From Rhyzopertha dominica (lineage: Eukaryota; Arthropoda; Insecta; Coleoptera; Bostrichidae), in contig QCXZ01000137.1 in the NCBI GenBank assembly GCA_025024175.1, positions 19,406,001 through 19,470,000 on the forward strand: a stretch of DNA of 64,000 bases. The letters run 5' to 3'. Position numbers and translations under genes: made by a program. The notes beneath the pieces are model-generated. The model saw only the letters and a list, made by a program, of their open reading frames with translations, was not told the origin of the DNA and ran no database searches. Positions 10,721-22,520 of the stretch are shown in pieces (position 1 is the first letter of the stretch; each line of letters starts with the position of its first letter).

Positions 10721-12361
10721 GCATATGATCACCAAATCTGGTTTTCCTATAATTATCCCAGTGTCTTCTGTCTAACTAGACAATTTTTGCTTGATACATA
10801 CGTAAATAAAAGTCATGCAAGGATTTTAATGGTATGATATGCGACGTATTACGGAAGCCACTATCCTCTAGTTTTAGTTGGAATAAGTTACAATTCATAA
10901 TCCTCAGAAAATTATAGGAACAATGCCAGTGTCGTATTTAAATGATATGCAGAATACCACTTTCTTACAATGCACATCTACTTACGAGTGCACTTACAAC
11001 AACATTCGAAGGTACCCAAGTAATCAACGTTTTCTTCAATCTAACGTACAAAATACGTATAGCATCTGGAGCTTCTAAGTTAGGATCGGCATAGATAAAA
11101 CATAGCATATCCTAGTACTTTTGTGATTTTAAGCATGGCAATATAAAACGTTACAAATACGTCTGTGGCTTCCATTACTGATATTTCTGCGTTAAATTTC
11201 TTAGAAACCCTGTATACAATATTATTTGATGGTAAATTGTGGTTAAATGCATAATTGCCATCACTAATTTGAGAAAGAAAAAGGCTTTACTTATAACTAA
11301 CATGGGCACCCCTTGTCCAGTCAGGTTCGACTAATAGACCTTTTATAATTTTTAATAAGCCTTTAGTGTGTCATTTGTTGATAGTGTAANATCATTTGTA
11401 TCCAAAGTCCATCAGTTTAATGTTACTGAGGTGGTGGTGGTAGTAACGATTGTGTTTCTTGTGAGCTAAAACCTCGTTACTTATTAAGGAATCTTGTCAA
11501 TAATTAACCTAATTACATGCATATTTCACGTGAACAAAGAAAGGAACCCGAATAATAAAGAAGACCTTGACATTAAAACAGACATGTGATAAATTTTCTA
11601 CCGCTTCGGCTAATTTCCTAAGCGTTAACCATTACTGCTTGGTAGTAAATACCAGAACACTTGACAAATAAACACATCGTTACTAAATAGTTGTTAAACA
11701 TTTTAATTCATTTGCATAATCCCAGAAATGCTCGGCACTAATAATGGGCCTAAATAAGGAAATCCCGTTTCGCTTATGAAATCTCAATAAAAATTTCTGC
11801 GAGCTCATTAAATTTGGACGTAATTAATAACACAGAAAGTACGGGTAGAAGCATTGTAATTGCATTGTGTTTAGGTAAATGGGGAATATTCTTAGTCGAC
11901 GGAGCGTTTCGAGTCAATTTCGTTATGTAATTATGTTACTAGAGGAAGGCGAGTTCTCATACATTGCTTGAACCATGCTTGCTTATAATATGAATTCTGT
12001 TGCAATGCTTACCGTTTTGGATTTGTTAAATTGACGTTTAATGGGCGGAAGGCAGACAGATGAATAGGGAAATATGCCAGTGTCAGAATGTTTTTATTCA
12101 ATATGGAATGCCGTAGGAACTAATTATCCGAAGTGATTTTTTGCAGACTTTCTCTGTTAAATGATGGTCTTTTTGCTTAGACTATCCAAAAAAACCACTC
12201 AATGTATAGATGGGTAGGTACAAACAAATACTTTACTATTCCAGTATCAGCTCCTGTCGGCTTGACACTTCTACATCTGTCAGCTAGAAGCTGCATTTAC
12301 ACATTACAGATGGTTTAAAGAGGAAATTAAAGCGTGATAGATATCAGCCATCTTGCTTGAA
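10721..12361. other. Unannotated tract
   Basis: No ORF, splice-flanked exon or RNA gene stands out. The part around 11590-12000 is rich in TAATTA and other homeodomain-type cores (for example GTAATTAATAAC and GCGAGCTCATTAAATTTGG), which could be a regulatory element, but such words are common in AT-rich DNA and I draw no conclusion. One N lies near 11391. Confidence 0.3.
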
Positions 12362-12369
12362 GGCCCCGT

Positions 12370-13247
12370 CAGTGGCGGCTCCTCGGGGTAGGCAAGGTAG
12401 GCACCGCCTACCTTGCAATTTCAATCATCGATACCATAAAAAATAAATAATAATTAGCTAGAGATTTATAATTTTTTTAATGCAATTTGTTTTTATACCA
12501 GTGTTTATTTAATATTTCATCTCAAGTTTACCCATACCGCTCAAAAATTGCGAACCGCGTTATTACGACGAACGTTTAAATTGGGAATAGGCGACACAAC
12601 TTGTCCAACTGAAATTCATTTGTATTTGTGTTCACGTCCTTCAGAATCCGCACCGTTAACGACCGCAGTTGACGGTTAACGTAGTAAAATCTTCTCGCAT
12701 AAAGATGCGTCTCAGGCGGAATGATCGGTTGCCTACGACAAACTTTGAATGGACTCGGGCTATTCGCACTGCGAAAGAGGGCGATAGAGGTTTTTAATGA
12801 CACCGGTAGATGGCAGCAACTTGCAAGTGTAAAATTTTTACATTTTTATCGTCTTATTCAAAATGAAACATCATAATAATCATGCAGTAGGAAGACGTGA
12901 CATTGGAATATGTTATATAAAATTTCAATATGCTCTAAACAGTTACAACACGGATAAGATTAGGTGCTTTATTATTTAAATTAAGTACTGTTTCACAAGT
13001 TTCGTTTCCTTTTTTAGCGTATTTGAACTTTTTATAGTTTGAGTTTTGCTAAATTCTTTGTTTAGCATTCGATTTGGAGAAATTTAATAATAATAAATGT
13101 ATGGCAGTATACGAATAAAAATAAATTATTGGCATGACCAATAAAATACACATATTCCAAGATCGAAGACAATAATTATATTTGCTTATACTATACACGA
13201 GTATAAGGTGTCGCCTACCCTACTTGGAAGATCACGAGCCACCACTG
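12370..13247. mobile_element. Non-autonomous hAT transposon with intact 8-bp duplication
   Basis: The 878-bp element begins CAGTGGCGGCTC and ends, read inward from the other strand, CAGTGGTGGCTC (11 of 12 identical). It is flanked by perfect direct copies of GGCCCCGT at 12362-12369 and 13248-13255. An 8-bp duplication and a CAGTGGCG-type terminus are hallmarks of hAT elements. Just inside the left end is a GGTAGGCAAGGTAGGCACCG direct repeat. A 75-codon frame on the - strand (12576-12803) lacks any transposase feature, so the copy must rely on a transposase made elsewhere. The perfect duplication suggests a fairly recent insertion. Confidence 0.88.
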
Positions 13248-13255
13248 GGCCCCGT

Positions 13256-14682
13256 AGTGTTATTGAATTGTTGTTATTTCTACTGTCTAGAATATCACTT
13301 AAAGAACACTAGTTCCGTATCCAACTGTACAGATGGCGCTGTCTGCGCTGTTGTCGAAAAAAGCCTTCTAAATCGCCGAAGTTTCCCGTATTGGAATAGT
13401 AAAATATTTGGTACAAGTTAAGGGGCGTACATGTCCTTGCTGCCAATTGTTTGGGGTGTTCATTAAAACAAATCATTAAGATGAAGGCTTCCCTTCTGGC
13501 GAATTATAACGCTATGTTTAAAAACTATATTTTACTCGCAATTTGTTTTGATTCATTTATAACATACAAAATCGGCTAGATACCTCGCCCCCCATACTCT
13601 ATTATCTGAGAAAAGTTTCCAAAATTTTGTTTTATTAGCTATACTTTGCTTTCTTTTGAGTTACTTATATAATCTGTATGTTGTTAGCAGTACGTGTTCG
13701 ACAAATCCGAACTTTTAACACCAAAGCTAAACACATCTAGTTCAAAACATTGCTACGTTATCACTAATAATTCAGTAAGCTCCTGTTTCAAGACACTATA
13801 CTGTACACACTAGCACATAAAACCTTTCTCTAGGATCTTGCTTGCTTCACTCCTCTTCGAATTCAGAACGCCTCGCGCTCTTTCGTCTGGCTATTTATGC
13901 CCCCCATCGAAAACTCCAAACATTTCAAGAACAGACATCTTCCTGTCGCTATCGAAACTTAACGAATATTCCACAGATCGAATATACCGGACAGTCGACA
14001 TTCCCCGCAATCTACATGTTGCTACGATCACTACCTAAAAAGATTTCAGTGTTCTTATAATACCACATTTGCATGCCTGCAACTCTGGTCCACAGATGAC
14101 GTTGATGCATGTAGCACTACCTGCTCCTTAAAAAACTATTCTATTCCTCGGAATCTCCGCGGTACCCGCTCAAACCGTTGAAGTGTACCACCCTCACCTT
14201 GAGCTGCGCTGAAATCTGTAGGCTATGTCGTTAATTCTTTATAACTATGTGATTTTCCCTTGCATCATTGCGTTTACAGAAGTGACTCTTTAAGGTTGTC
14301 GATATAATATCGATTGCTTCCTTTTCAGGCGGACCCAAATTCCAGATCGCATAGTAGCCTCAGCTCCTATCCAAAGACTATCTTTGCTGGTGTTTGTTCT
14401 GTGTTCTCATGGATCGCTGCCCTGTACGCCAACAGAAACAGAGGAAGGCGCTAGTCCCAATCTGTTTGATGTGGCTTCACAGCCTTTGACAGAACTGTTG
14501 CATTGTTCTGCTAAACCTTTCGACCATTCATTCTTATTGTCGATTAAGATTTGTTCCCGAAATTACCTAGATTGGCAATTTCTTCATTGATCTGAATGCA
14601 ATTCGGTATCCCATAGGCTTCTGGCCTCTTGCTGAGGTAATCCATCGGAACGAGAATATATATTATTGTTGTCTGTTATAGG
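13256..14682. other. Unannotated tract
   Basis: Moderately richer in G and C than its surroundings between 13830 and 14600, with two overlapping short frames (13838-14038 and 13842-14060) and a 68-codon frame (14384-14590), none with a recognisable domain. It may be old mobile-element sequence. No structural signal was found. Confidence 0.25.
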
Positions 14683-16332
14683 TAGTAGCGGATCCAAGGG
14701 GGCGGCTTAAGGGGCTCAAGCTCCCCCCCCCCCTTCCCCTCCAAACCTCTGGATCCACCCCTGACAAATCTCAAACTTCATATTATTTTACTTTCTTAGA
14801 ACAACATTACAACTACAGTACAATCTTTATCACCTATCTTTACTCGATCCCCACTAGTATTTTTCAACTTTATATTTCTATAAGAAGGCGTCAAGTTTTT
14901 AAACCGCACCACACACACTGCGCGCGCGTGCTCTCTCCTCTGTAGCGCGTGCTCATGCGCATGCTGTCGTGTCGTGTCAACTGTCAACAGTTGTTTATTA
15001 ATTGCGAACGCGGTGCGCTTTTGTTTGTTTTTGTAAAATTTGGATTAAAATGACATCTAAACGTAAACAAGGAGATCTTCGTTCGACTGTTTTACTGCAA
15101 AAAAAAGAAGGGGACGAGTCGAGCAAAAATGAACCAATATCACCTAGAAACAATGTCGGCGACTTATCATCGTCGACTCAAAGTTATTCGTGTAGGTACA
15201 TCCTTCTGATTATTTTTTGTATGTAGTTAAGTAACTTCGTAAAAACATAATTATTCGATTTTGTTATTTTTATTCGGTTCAGTTCGTTAATTTTTCGGTG
15301 GGTGTTGTACCTATTGGGTGTGGGTGGTGGGTGGCTGTAGATTGAACTCTGGCTGTGGGCTCTCCTACTCTATGATCGCTGCCTGTCCTACAAGGAACAG
15401 TGTGAGGTAATTAATATTCAACTACCATTTAAACCAAGCATCGGTATATTCGGGTTTGAACTTGTTTAAACTACTTAGATTTTTAGGCACGCCCTCCCAC
15501 ATCCGGGAAAGTCATAGTTTTATAGGTACTTACGGCGTTATGTACCTAAAATCCGCCAATGATCCCAAACGGGTTGTAATACCCACTACAAGTCCAAGTT
15601 TTGATAATGAGAAAAAATAACGGGTACCTATACACATATCCTAGTCTTTGCCATGATAAAGCCTGCCCATAATGGACAAGGTGCATGATTTTTAAATGTC
15701 AACAGTTAGCTGCTGAAATTAGCACCCTAACAGTCGGGAAGTGTTTTGTGCAAAACAACCGCAACAAAGCTGAAGTAATTGCAATGTAAAATGTAAACAA
15801 TTTCATATGAATGAAAACGCTGCGCCGAAATCACGTTCCGTTTTCAAGCGTCAGCCGAGATCTGTCACGCTGACAGGCGTTCCCACATCTTCTATTGACT
15901 ATTTCGGTGTTATTTGGGTATTTTGCCGCAGATTAATGTGTGTTAAATTTGGTTTGGAACGCAAAACCAAATATTTTTACACATCGCTAACCACACACTA
16001 TTTTTTGTATTTTTCGCTTTCAGAAGAATGTTTGGCAATCATATTAAACTACTAACCCTCACAAAGAAACAACTCCACGGAAACGGCGTACATAGATGCA
16101 TCAGACGATTCGCATGAGATGACGAACGCGCGACAATCTGGAATGAATTGTGATGTCACGTCGTTTTTAGGGGACGTGATTAAATGCAATTTTCAATTTA
16201 ATTTGAAACGGTAATTTATTTGTATAGTTGTATTCTTTAAGTATAGCTTATATAAAAAAACCGTAAGCAATTTTTCCAATAGGTCAAGCCCTCCCCCCCC
16301 CCCCGAAAACTAAAATCCTGGATCCGCCACTG
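14683..16332 (+). mobile_element. Probable internally deleted hAT element
   Basis: The right end, read inward from 16332, is CAGTGGCGGATCCAGG followed by a G run; the left end at 14683 is TAGTAGCGGATCCAAGG followed by a G/C-rich stretch with a C run. These are the terminus and G-rich shoulders common on hAT elements. A first exon resembling hAT transposases of the ZMYM1/TTF type lies inside (15050-15195). No matching 8-bp duplication is seen (GTTATAGG on the left, ATTCTATT on the right), and GGATCCACCCCTG at 14751 is another end-like sequence, so two overlapping elements are possible. Confidence 0.45.
15050..15195 (+). pseudogene. First exon of a hAT-type transposase
   Basis: ATG at 15050 opens 48 codons beginning MTSKRKQGDLRSTVL and ending SSSTQSYSC before a donor-like GTACAT. 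A short Lys/Arg-Gln start followed by a Ser/Asn-rich linker is how many ZMYM1/TTF-like hAT proteins begin, ahead of their zinc finger. The upstream 100 bp is strongly GC-rich (GCGCGCGTGCTC, CATGCGCATGC), unlike the neighbourhood, and could be the element's promoter. No downstream zinc finger, DDE core or dimerisation domain is seen before the right end at 16332, so the remainder appears deleted. Naming rests on resemblance and position. Confidence 0.4.
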
Positions 16333-16344
16333 ATTCTATTAATG

Positions 16345-16731
16345 TTAATGTACAATTAAATTTTGACCAGTTTTTTTCTTCCGGCGCTTAGTATAATACT
16401 CTGCCAATTGGGTCTCCCAGAAATAAAATAAATGGCGTATGTGGTTTTTTAGAATTCGAATTCGAGGCATCGGCACAAGACCATGCAATGTTAAATGAAA
16501 ACAGTCGTGTTTTTTAACACAAACAAGTTCACACATAACTAAAGCTGTTATGTCATCGGCACAGCCTATTATCATAAACGAAGGTGCATTTCGATTGCGT
16601 AATGGTGAAATAGTCNACGCCTCATTAACTATACTAGCTTTTGGCAAGGAGTAAATTTCATCGACCATGAAGTTACATCGAATGTTAACCTCATTCGAGT
16701 ATATCGCAATAAAATAAAATACAACATACAA
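16345..16731 (-). pseudogene. R1-like reverse transcriptase fragment
   Basis: The 128-codon open frame (one N) has CNFMVDEIYSLP followed 30 residues later by PSFMIIGCADDITALV. This corresponds to the WN-x-MYD-x-x-x-x-LP segment and the [FY]ADD catalytic box of R1-clade RTs, with Tyr/Phe replaced by Cys in front of ADD. Downstream, similarity passes into another frame. It is short (RT domains exceed 250 residues) and lies just outside the end of the hAT element at 16332. The alternative is chance resemblance around an ADD tripeptide. Confidence 0.4.
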
Positions 16732-16734
16732 AAA

Positions 16735-17639
16735 AGTTGTTTATTAGAGACTAACTAACAATGTATTTAATACGAAATGTCTTATTAAAAATATTCCGTA
16801 CTTTGATAATGAAAAATAGCCCGTTCGACATCCGTAGATAAAAATAACGAAAATTGTGCACTCAGTTATTAAAAATTGACCCAATTATTACAATAAATTT
16901 GTTGGAAGACTGTATAAAGATTCTATGCAATAAATAATTACCTTAGAAAGATTCATTTAAACCAACTTAATTGATGGCGTCTTCTCTTTAGAATAAACCC
17001 AGCAAGGACGATATGATGTGATCACGCAAGACGTTTGTTAACATAAATCACAGTCTGCTGGTAAAAAAAACTTTTTGCGGATAACTTTTTATTTGGATTT
17101 TGAGCAAAACACAAACAATGAAATCCTCAATCTTATCTTGTGACATACAGTATTGCTTACGAGACCCTGACCTGATATGTGAAACTAATCTTCGTAAGAA
17201 TTTTGAAAAATTTAACAACTTAATTACCTAGGTAAATATAACGCAGCAAACTTCCTGAGGATTTTGAGGTATACAAGAAATTGAGAAACGTAACCATGAC
17301 TTCTGCTGGGATTGAGAAACGTCGCTATATAGGTTCAGGTTCAGGTCAAATAGCAATGCCATTAATGCATATTTTTCTCAGTATTTTCAAAGTGATAATA
17401 TCATCCCTGACGCTGACCATAGGATGCGATATTATAACAATACTCAGACCGGGTAGATTTTTGTTAAGAACCGTTACATTCCAAGATATGCACTCTACAC
17501 TCTTTTATTAAAGAAAGAGAAGATAATTGTGGCACACACAAGATCTAGTTGAAAATATTGCGCTCATGTAGTTCCCGTATTGATTTATACCTATTACACT
17601 TTTAACTGTAGTAACGAAAAGCTTATTTTACCTTTTTGT
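16735..17639. other. Unannotated tract
   Basis: AT-rich. The 76-codon frame at 17281-17511 starts at TTG and is not recognisable. A GAGAAACGT word occurs twice (17282 and 17313). Nothing else is supported. Confidence 0.25.
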
Positions 17640-18527
17640 AGATGAAAGACATTGAAATACCCCTACTGAATAAGTCCAGCCCTTAAACGCTCCCGGATTT
17701 ACGTTTGATTTCTGTATTACCCGTAAACTCAAAAGTGTTTAAATCTTTGATCTGCAGATATCTGATTTTGTTTTCTTATAGAAAAATTGTTCCCGATGTT
17801 CATTATGGATTCAGACCCGGACCAAGTATTTTACACTGCATATTAGGAATTGTAATTTTCATAATTCATACAGCATATATTGTGTACATATACGCCGACG
17901 ATATACACTGTTGTATCTTAGTTTCAATAAACATACTATTGGCAGGCTATCCAAATTCGGAACGAAGAACTTTAAAATATAAGAACATTGTATGCTGGAG
18001 GCAGCATTAAATTAAAGTCATCCAAATATTAGTAACAAAAGCAAAACAATTTTTTTCAAACTTATGGACATTAATTAAGACAGTTATATTCCGACACCAG
18101 AATTCATGATGGCAATGTCTCTCGTAACTCATCTGAACTCTGGACTCAATTAGCTTCGTCAACTATCGATTGTTGCCTGTTATCATCGCTGAGCCTAAGC
18201 TCAGTTTATTTGATTTATTTAATTTTTATTGTTGTCTGATTAATATAGATAGTTTAATTTCTTGTATTGTCTTTCAACCTGTGCTTAGTATATTTGTATT
18301 ATTGTTTCATTGCTGCGTTATCTAAAACAGACAGTTTTAATTCCATTTTAAAGGTAATACCAAATTTTTTCTATACATATAACCTATTTAAGTGGTAGAG
18401 CAGTTTTTCGGCTTTTTGGTCGATGACTGAACTTCGCCGTTTCGGTGTTGCCAGCGTATCTCACATATAATGTAGCACTTACTTAGGCACATTTTTATTT
18501 GAATGCTGGCAGGTTGCCGAATAAAGA

Positions 18528-18564
<37 letters not shown>
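17640..18564 (+). pseudogene. Truncated non-LTR retrotransposon ending in (ATT)12
   Basis: Reading frames from about 17670 give TLPDLRLISVLPVNSKVFKS, then PDVHYGFRPGPSILHCIL, then IYADDIHCCIL at 17888-17920. These are the RT landmarks P-x-x-x-R-x-I-x-x-L-P, FRPG-x-S and YADD. FRPG and YADD are only about 80 nt apart instead of roughly 300, so the domain has an internal deletion, and an in-frame TAA lies near 17684. After YADD comes about 600 bp of untranslated sequence ending GGTTGCCGAATAAAGAC (18512-18528) directly followed by ATT repeats. A polyadenylation-like AATAAA just before a simple-repeat tail is how CR1/L2-type elements end. Confidence 0.68.
18529..18564 (+). repeat. (ATT)12 microsatellite, retrotransposon tail
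   Basis: Twelve uninterrupted ATT units, beginning immediately after AATAAAGAC. Its position at the 3' end of the non-LTR relic suggests it is the element's tail and not an independent microsatellite. Confidence 0.9.
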
Positions 18565-21500
18565 TGCTATAAAGGTCTGGAAATTAAAAATAGCAAATGT
18601 CGTACCTTGCTGAAGTCATTTTTTATATCTGGTTAACTAAATACTGTTAAATCTTGCAACTATATATACGGTATTTCACTTTTTCTGTATTAACAATCAA
18701 AAGTGTACAAGGTACTAAAGACATCGAACTCCAATGTCTTTTTCTCAGAATCATTCCTTAATTAACGGGAACAAGCAATATTGTTACTACATACAATAGA
18801 GTAGCAGTTAGCTACTACTGTTAATGGCGGTTGTTTTTTAGAATTAAAATTTAAAANCCTGTTACGGCACCTGTNTTTAACCACACTTTTTCGATTTAGT
18901 AACTNAATTAGCAAAATTTTATATGNTTATATATTCTCTATGTCATCTAATTAATTCAATTTTATCTAAATTATCTTGTAGNAAAGTGTGTAATAGTGTT
19001 CCGCAACTAATCAGTAATAATTACATCTATAAATGTCATGAGGTGATAAGATTTTATATATGATAAAACTCTATGATTACCCACCGTCTGCCAGCATAAA
19101 ACATCTAAACCTAATCTGTTGAAAAGAAATAAGACCCAAATGTCAAATAAAACATGATAAAACCAACCTATTCAGAAGCGTTAACTGAATATTGTACTGC
19201 TGTAAAACACCAATGCCTTGTTAAAGACTGCCGTACTGTTTATCGTCGGTACCTACTGGGAATGATCTTTAATGCTGCTTCGTATCGTTAAGATTTTCTT
19301 CCTCATTTGACGTTCACGTCGAAAAATAAGAAATTTCACGCTACAGAGTGGTTCTGAGCGTGTTGCATTAATTATTCAGTTATTTAACCGAAAACAGTCG
19401 TGAATCACGATGCCTCGAATAATATGCATATCGGAAAACCTAGTGCCGCCGTCTTCAGCACCTTCCAGAAGCCTCGCAAAATATTGTTCTTGGCGTGTGA
19501 CCAGCTACCCCCTCCCATAACAGGAACGCAAGTTATAAATGCAGGTGTATGATACCGTAAAAGACATTCGTGTTTACCTCCAATAGAAAGCAAGAGTTGG
19601 TGTGGTTCAGTTCTAGTTTTTGTGCCGATTCTTTGGATTTAAGGGAAGATTGTAGGAATCAAGATGCGGCTCTGGGATACTGTAAGTGTCAAATAATCAA
19701 ATAGTTTTGTTTTATATTTTTTGCCCAAATTAATTATGTTATGTGATAGGGGTTTTTATATAGCTGTTGCAAAATGTGTTAACCTGATCGTTTTGTACGG
19801 CTGTGTTAATTGAATGCTTTTATAGAAAGCTACAGCAAAAATTTACAATACTCGCTTTTTATTCCCTAATTATATTAACTCTCAACCGGCTAGACGAATT
19901 TTGACAAAAAACTATAAGAAACGTGTGCTACTTTTCATTTGTTAGATGAGTCAGCGAGATCTGGGATAATTTCACCTGCACTGGCTTTTGTTTTGCAATA
20001 TTATGCCTTTTGCATTAAAACAATTGCATGTATAGGTGAATTCAAATTAGCAAAGGCTATTGTTGGGCAATGCTGCCTTGGAAGCAAAGCTGATACCTAC
20101 TATTGTCAAACTGATAACAGGTCAAGCTTTGAGCTTAATTGTTGTTGTATAGCCTGATGTAGCTACTTGTCCAGTCGTGTATTAGCATAAAAGTAAGGAT
20201 TAAGATTCGGAAACTTAAGAACTTATAGTTGAAAGCTCGACTTCACTTATACCTTGGACAGCTCAAACATATCCACTGTTTAAATTCCTGGAACCTATCA
20301 ACAATTGAGTACAGTAAATTAGTGCTATTGTATAATAGAAATTTGTTAAACCAAAGGCGTCTTGTTTCAGCTGAAACGGCACATACACCCAACTAAGTTA
20401 TTAGACGTAGAAAGCGTGAACACAAAACACTGCCTATGCACCTACTTCTAATTATTATTATGGCTCCAAAAGCCTTCGTGATCCGGTTCTGAGCGCCTTC
20501 TTTGTAAAAAAGTGTAACCGTTCACCGACTGATTCAGTTTCGTTTTCATTTAATTACGAACGGCTTTCTTAGTTCCTGCATGAGTTATTACTAATGGAAC
20601 TGTTGACATGTTGTCTGGTCAGTTGTGATTCAATGCACGTACCGATTAGTGAGATGTTTGAAAATAGTTTAAGGAAAGTGAAAGCACCGCACCTGCTCGA
20701 AATGACAATACTATAAAGGCAGGAAAAGGAGGGAAATTCGTGATTTTGCAATGAGCTTGCGTCTCTGCCATTTTTTGCACGTGTATTTATTAGCCTCTTT
20801 GTATACGCTCTGCATCAGTTGGCAGAGTTCGTGAAGCAGCGTGTGTATGTGTATTAATCGGATTCAATGGCATAGCTATCGAAAACTTGCGTTTCGTCGT
20901 TTGACAGAAATTTTTTGAAAACTAACTCAGTGAAAACAATGGTACTTTACGGTTAATATTTTGCAGTTGCTACGTGTTTGTAGTTATTTGTAGGTAACAG
21001 GAACTTTAATATTCGTAAATATATCCATTTGCACTTTTTCAGAAATTGATTTTGTTACAAGTTCGGAAGGAGTTTTTGATAAAACCTAATATTATTCGCT
21101 TTCTCAAATCAAGCTGTAAAAGATTAACACTGATATGGATATGATACCTAAATTAAGAATTAGCCTTGTCAATCGCGTTTCATGCTTTTAGGTTTCATAT
21201 TATGCTGTTCCAGTTATAATTTTATGTCGAGAAAACAAATATGTAAAATTTGACTGATGATTAACAAGCTATTTGTGTAATTTATTTTGAAAAAAAAATA
21301 CTAAAAGTCCTACATAAGAACTAAAAATGACCAGAAAAACTAATGATGATTTGAAGGCAACAACAAAGCAACATTAGGAAATCGTTATATATTTCTGCTC
21401 CGTTATTTTGAACACAAACAGTATGTCTCCGGATTGAATTTACATGAGAAAAAAATTTTATCTTTGTTTTCCCGTTAAAATTTCAGAGCAAATATATTTG

Positions 21501-21700
21501 TTGCTTGTTTTGAAACCATCAATTCTGTAATTAAAACTGTATTATTCTGGCTCAGTGGATCTTAGCTTAGTAATGGACAACTTTACCTTTAAACGTTTTA
21601 TCGCTTTGTTATGACAATTTTGTGACAGTTTACTGACGTAAACGTGTATAAAATGTTGACTTTAGAGATAAACTATTTTATTTAATGTTGTGATACGGGT
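18565..21700. other. Unannotated tract with a possible first exon
   Basis: No recognised gene. Five Ns sit between 18857 and 18982. At 19664 ATGCGGCTCTGGGATACT is followed at once by GTAAGT, with AATCAAG before the ATG and a TTCAGTT initiator-like word near 19605; this could be a short first coding exon (see findings). Small frames at 19939-20157 and 20569-20751 have no recognisable content. The GC is higher around 20750-20850, again without a feature I can name. Confidence 0.3.
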
Positions 21701-21719
21701 CAGCAGAATGTAATGAATT

Positions 21720-22520
21720 TCTGAATATTCTAGTTTCTCGTATGGTAGCTCAAAAATTGATAAAAAGGTTTTTAACGAATTGATTGTTAAAAATTTAAGG
21801 GGACAGAAGAAACCGGAAAATGAGGAAAACGCTGCTATCTTTTGGTGTTGAAATTGTGCAGGATCAACCAAAAACCTTGCTAATGAGTCAATTACTCTAA
21901 CTAGGCATTGTACTTTACAAAAAGATTATATTTATGTTTGTGGATGGGACACCAAATATCGAAAGAACAAAACTTGTGTGGCAAAATAATGTTTTCTGAT
22001 GAGGCAACGTTTTATACGAATGGGAGAATTGCCCTACAGGTTATAAGATATTCAAGCTATGTTAATCCATATTTCAAAAGTTTAGAAAGTGGCCAATATT
22101 TTGCCAAAATATTTGAAAGGTTATCACGGACTAATAGGCCATACTTTTTCATAACAACGTTAATCAGCACAGAGATTTAGTCATGCTAGAAAATTTTCTT
22201 AACGATGGACTTGATGATTTAGAACCTAATTACCTGCGTACGTTTTTCTTCAGCAAGATCATTGTCCTACACATTATTCTTACTTTGTTACTAACTGATC
22301 AAACATTAAATTTTGAGTTCAGTGGATTGGAAGAGATGGTTCACTATTGTAACCTGCCAGGAGTCCTGATTTAACAATTTCGGATTTTTGTTATTGGCGA
22401 CGGTTAAAGCAAATTGTGTATAGGCATGTTGAAGAACTAAAAAATCGATAAAGAGACTTACGACATCATTGTACATTGAAGAAATGCAATGACGTTTCAA
22501 GGAACTTCGTTTGAGAGTAA
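21720..22520 (+). pseudogene. Dead Tc1/mariner-type transposase, copy 1
   Basis: Across several frames and stops the parts of an IS630/Tc1/mariner transposase appear in order. A helix-turn-helix-like stretch LIKRFLTN is near 21755 and QDQPKT near 21865. IMFSDEATFYTNG (first catalytic Asp) is near 21990 and LENFLNDGLDDLEPNYLRTF near 22190. A QQDHCPTHY-type box (second Asp) lies near 22255, W-I-G-R at about 22325, and ARSPDLTISDF (third Asp) near 22362, followed by RRLKQIVY. The layout matches the abundant insect transposases annotated with DUF4817. At least five frame breaks rule out function. No terminal repeats were recognised. Confidence 0.75.
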
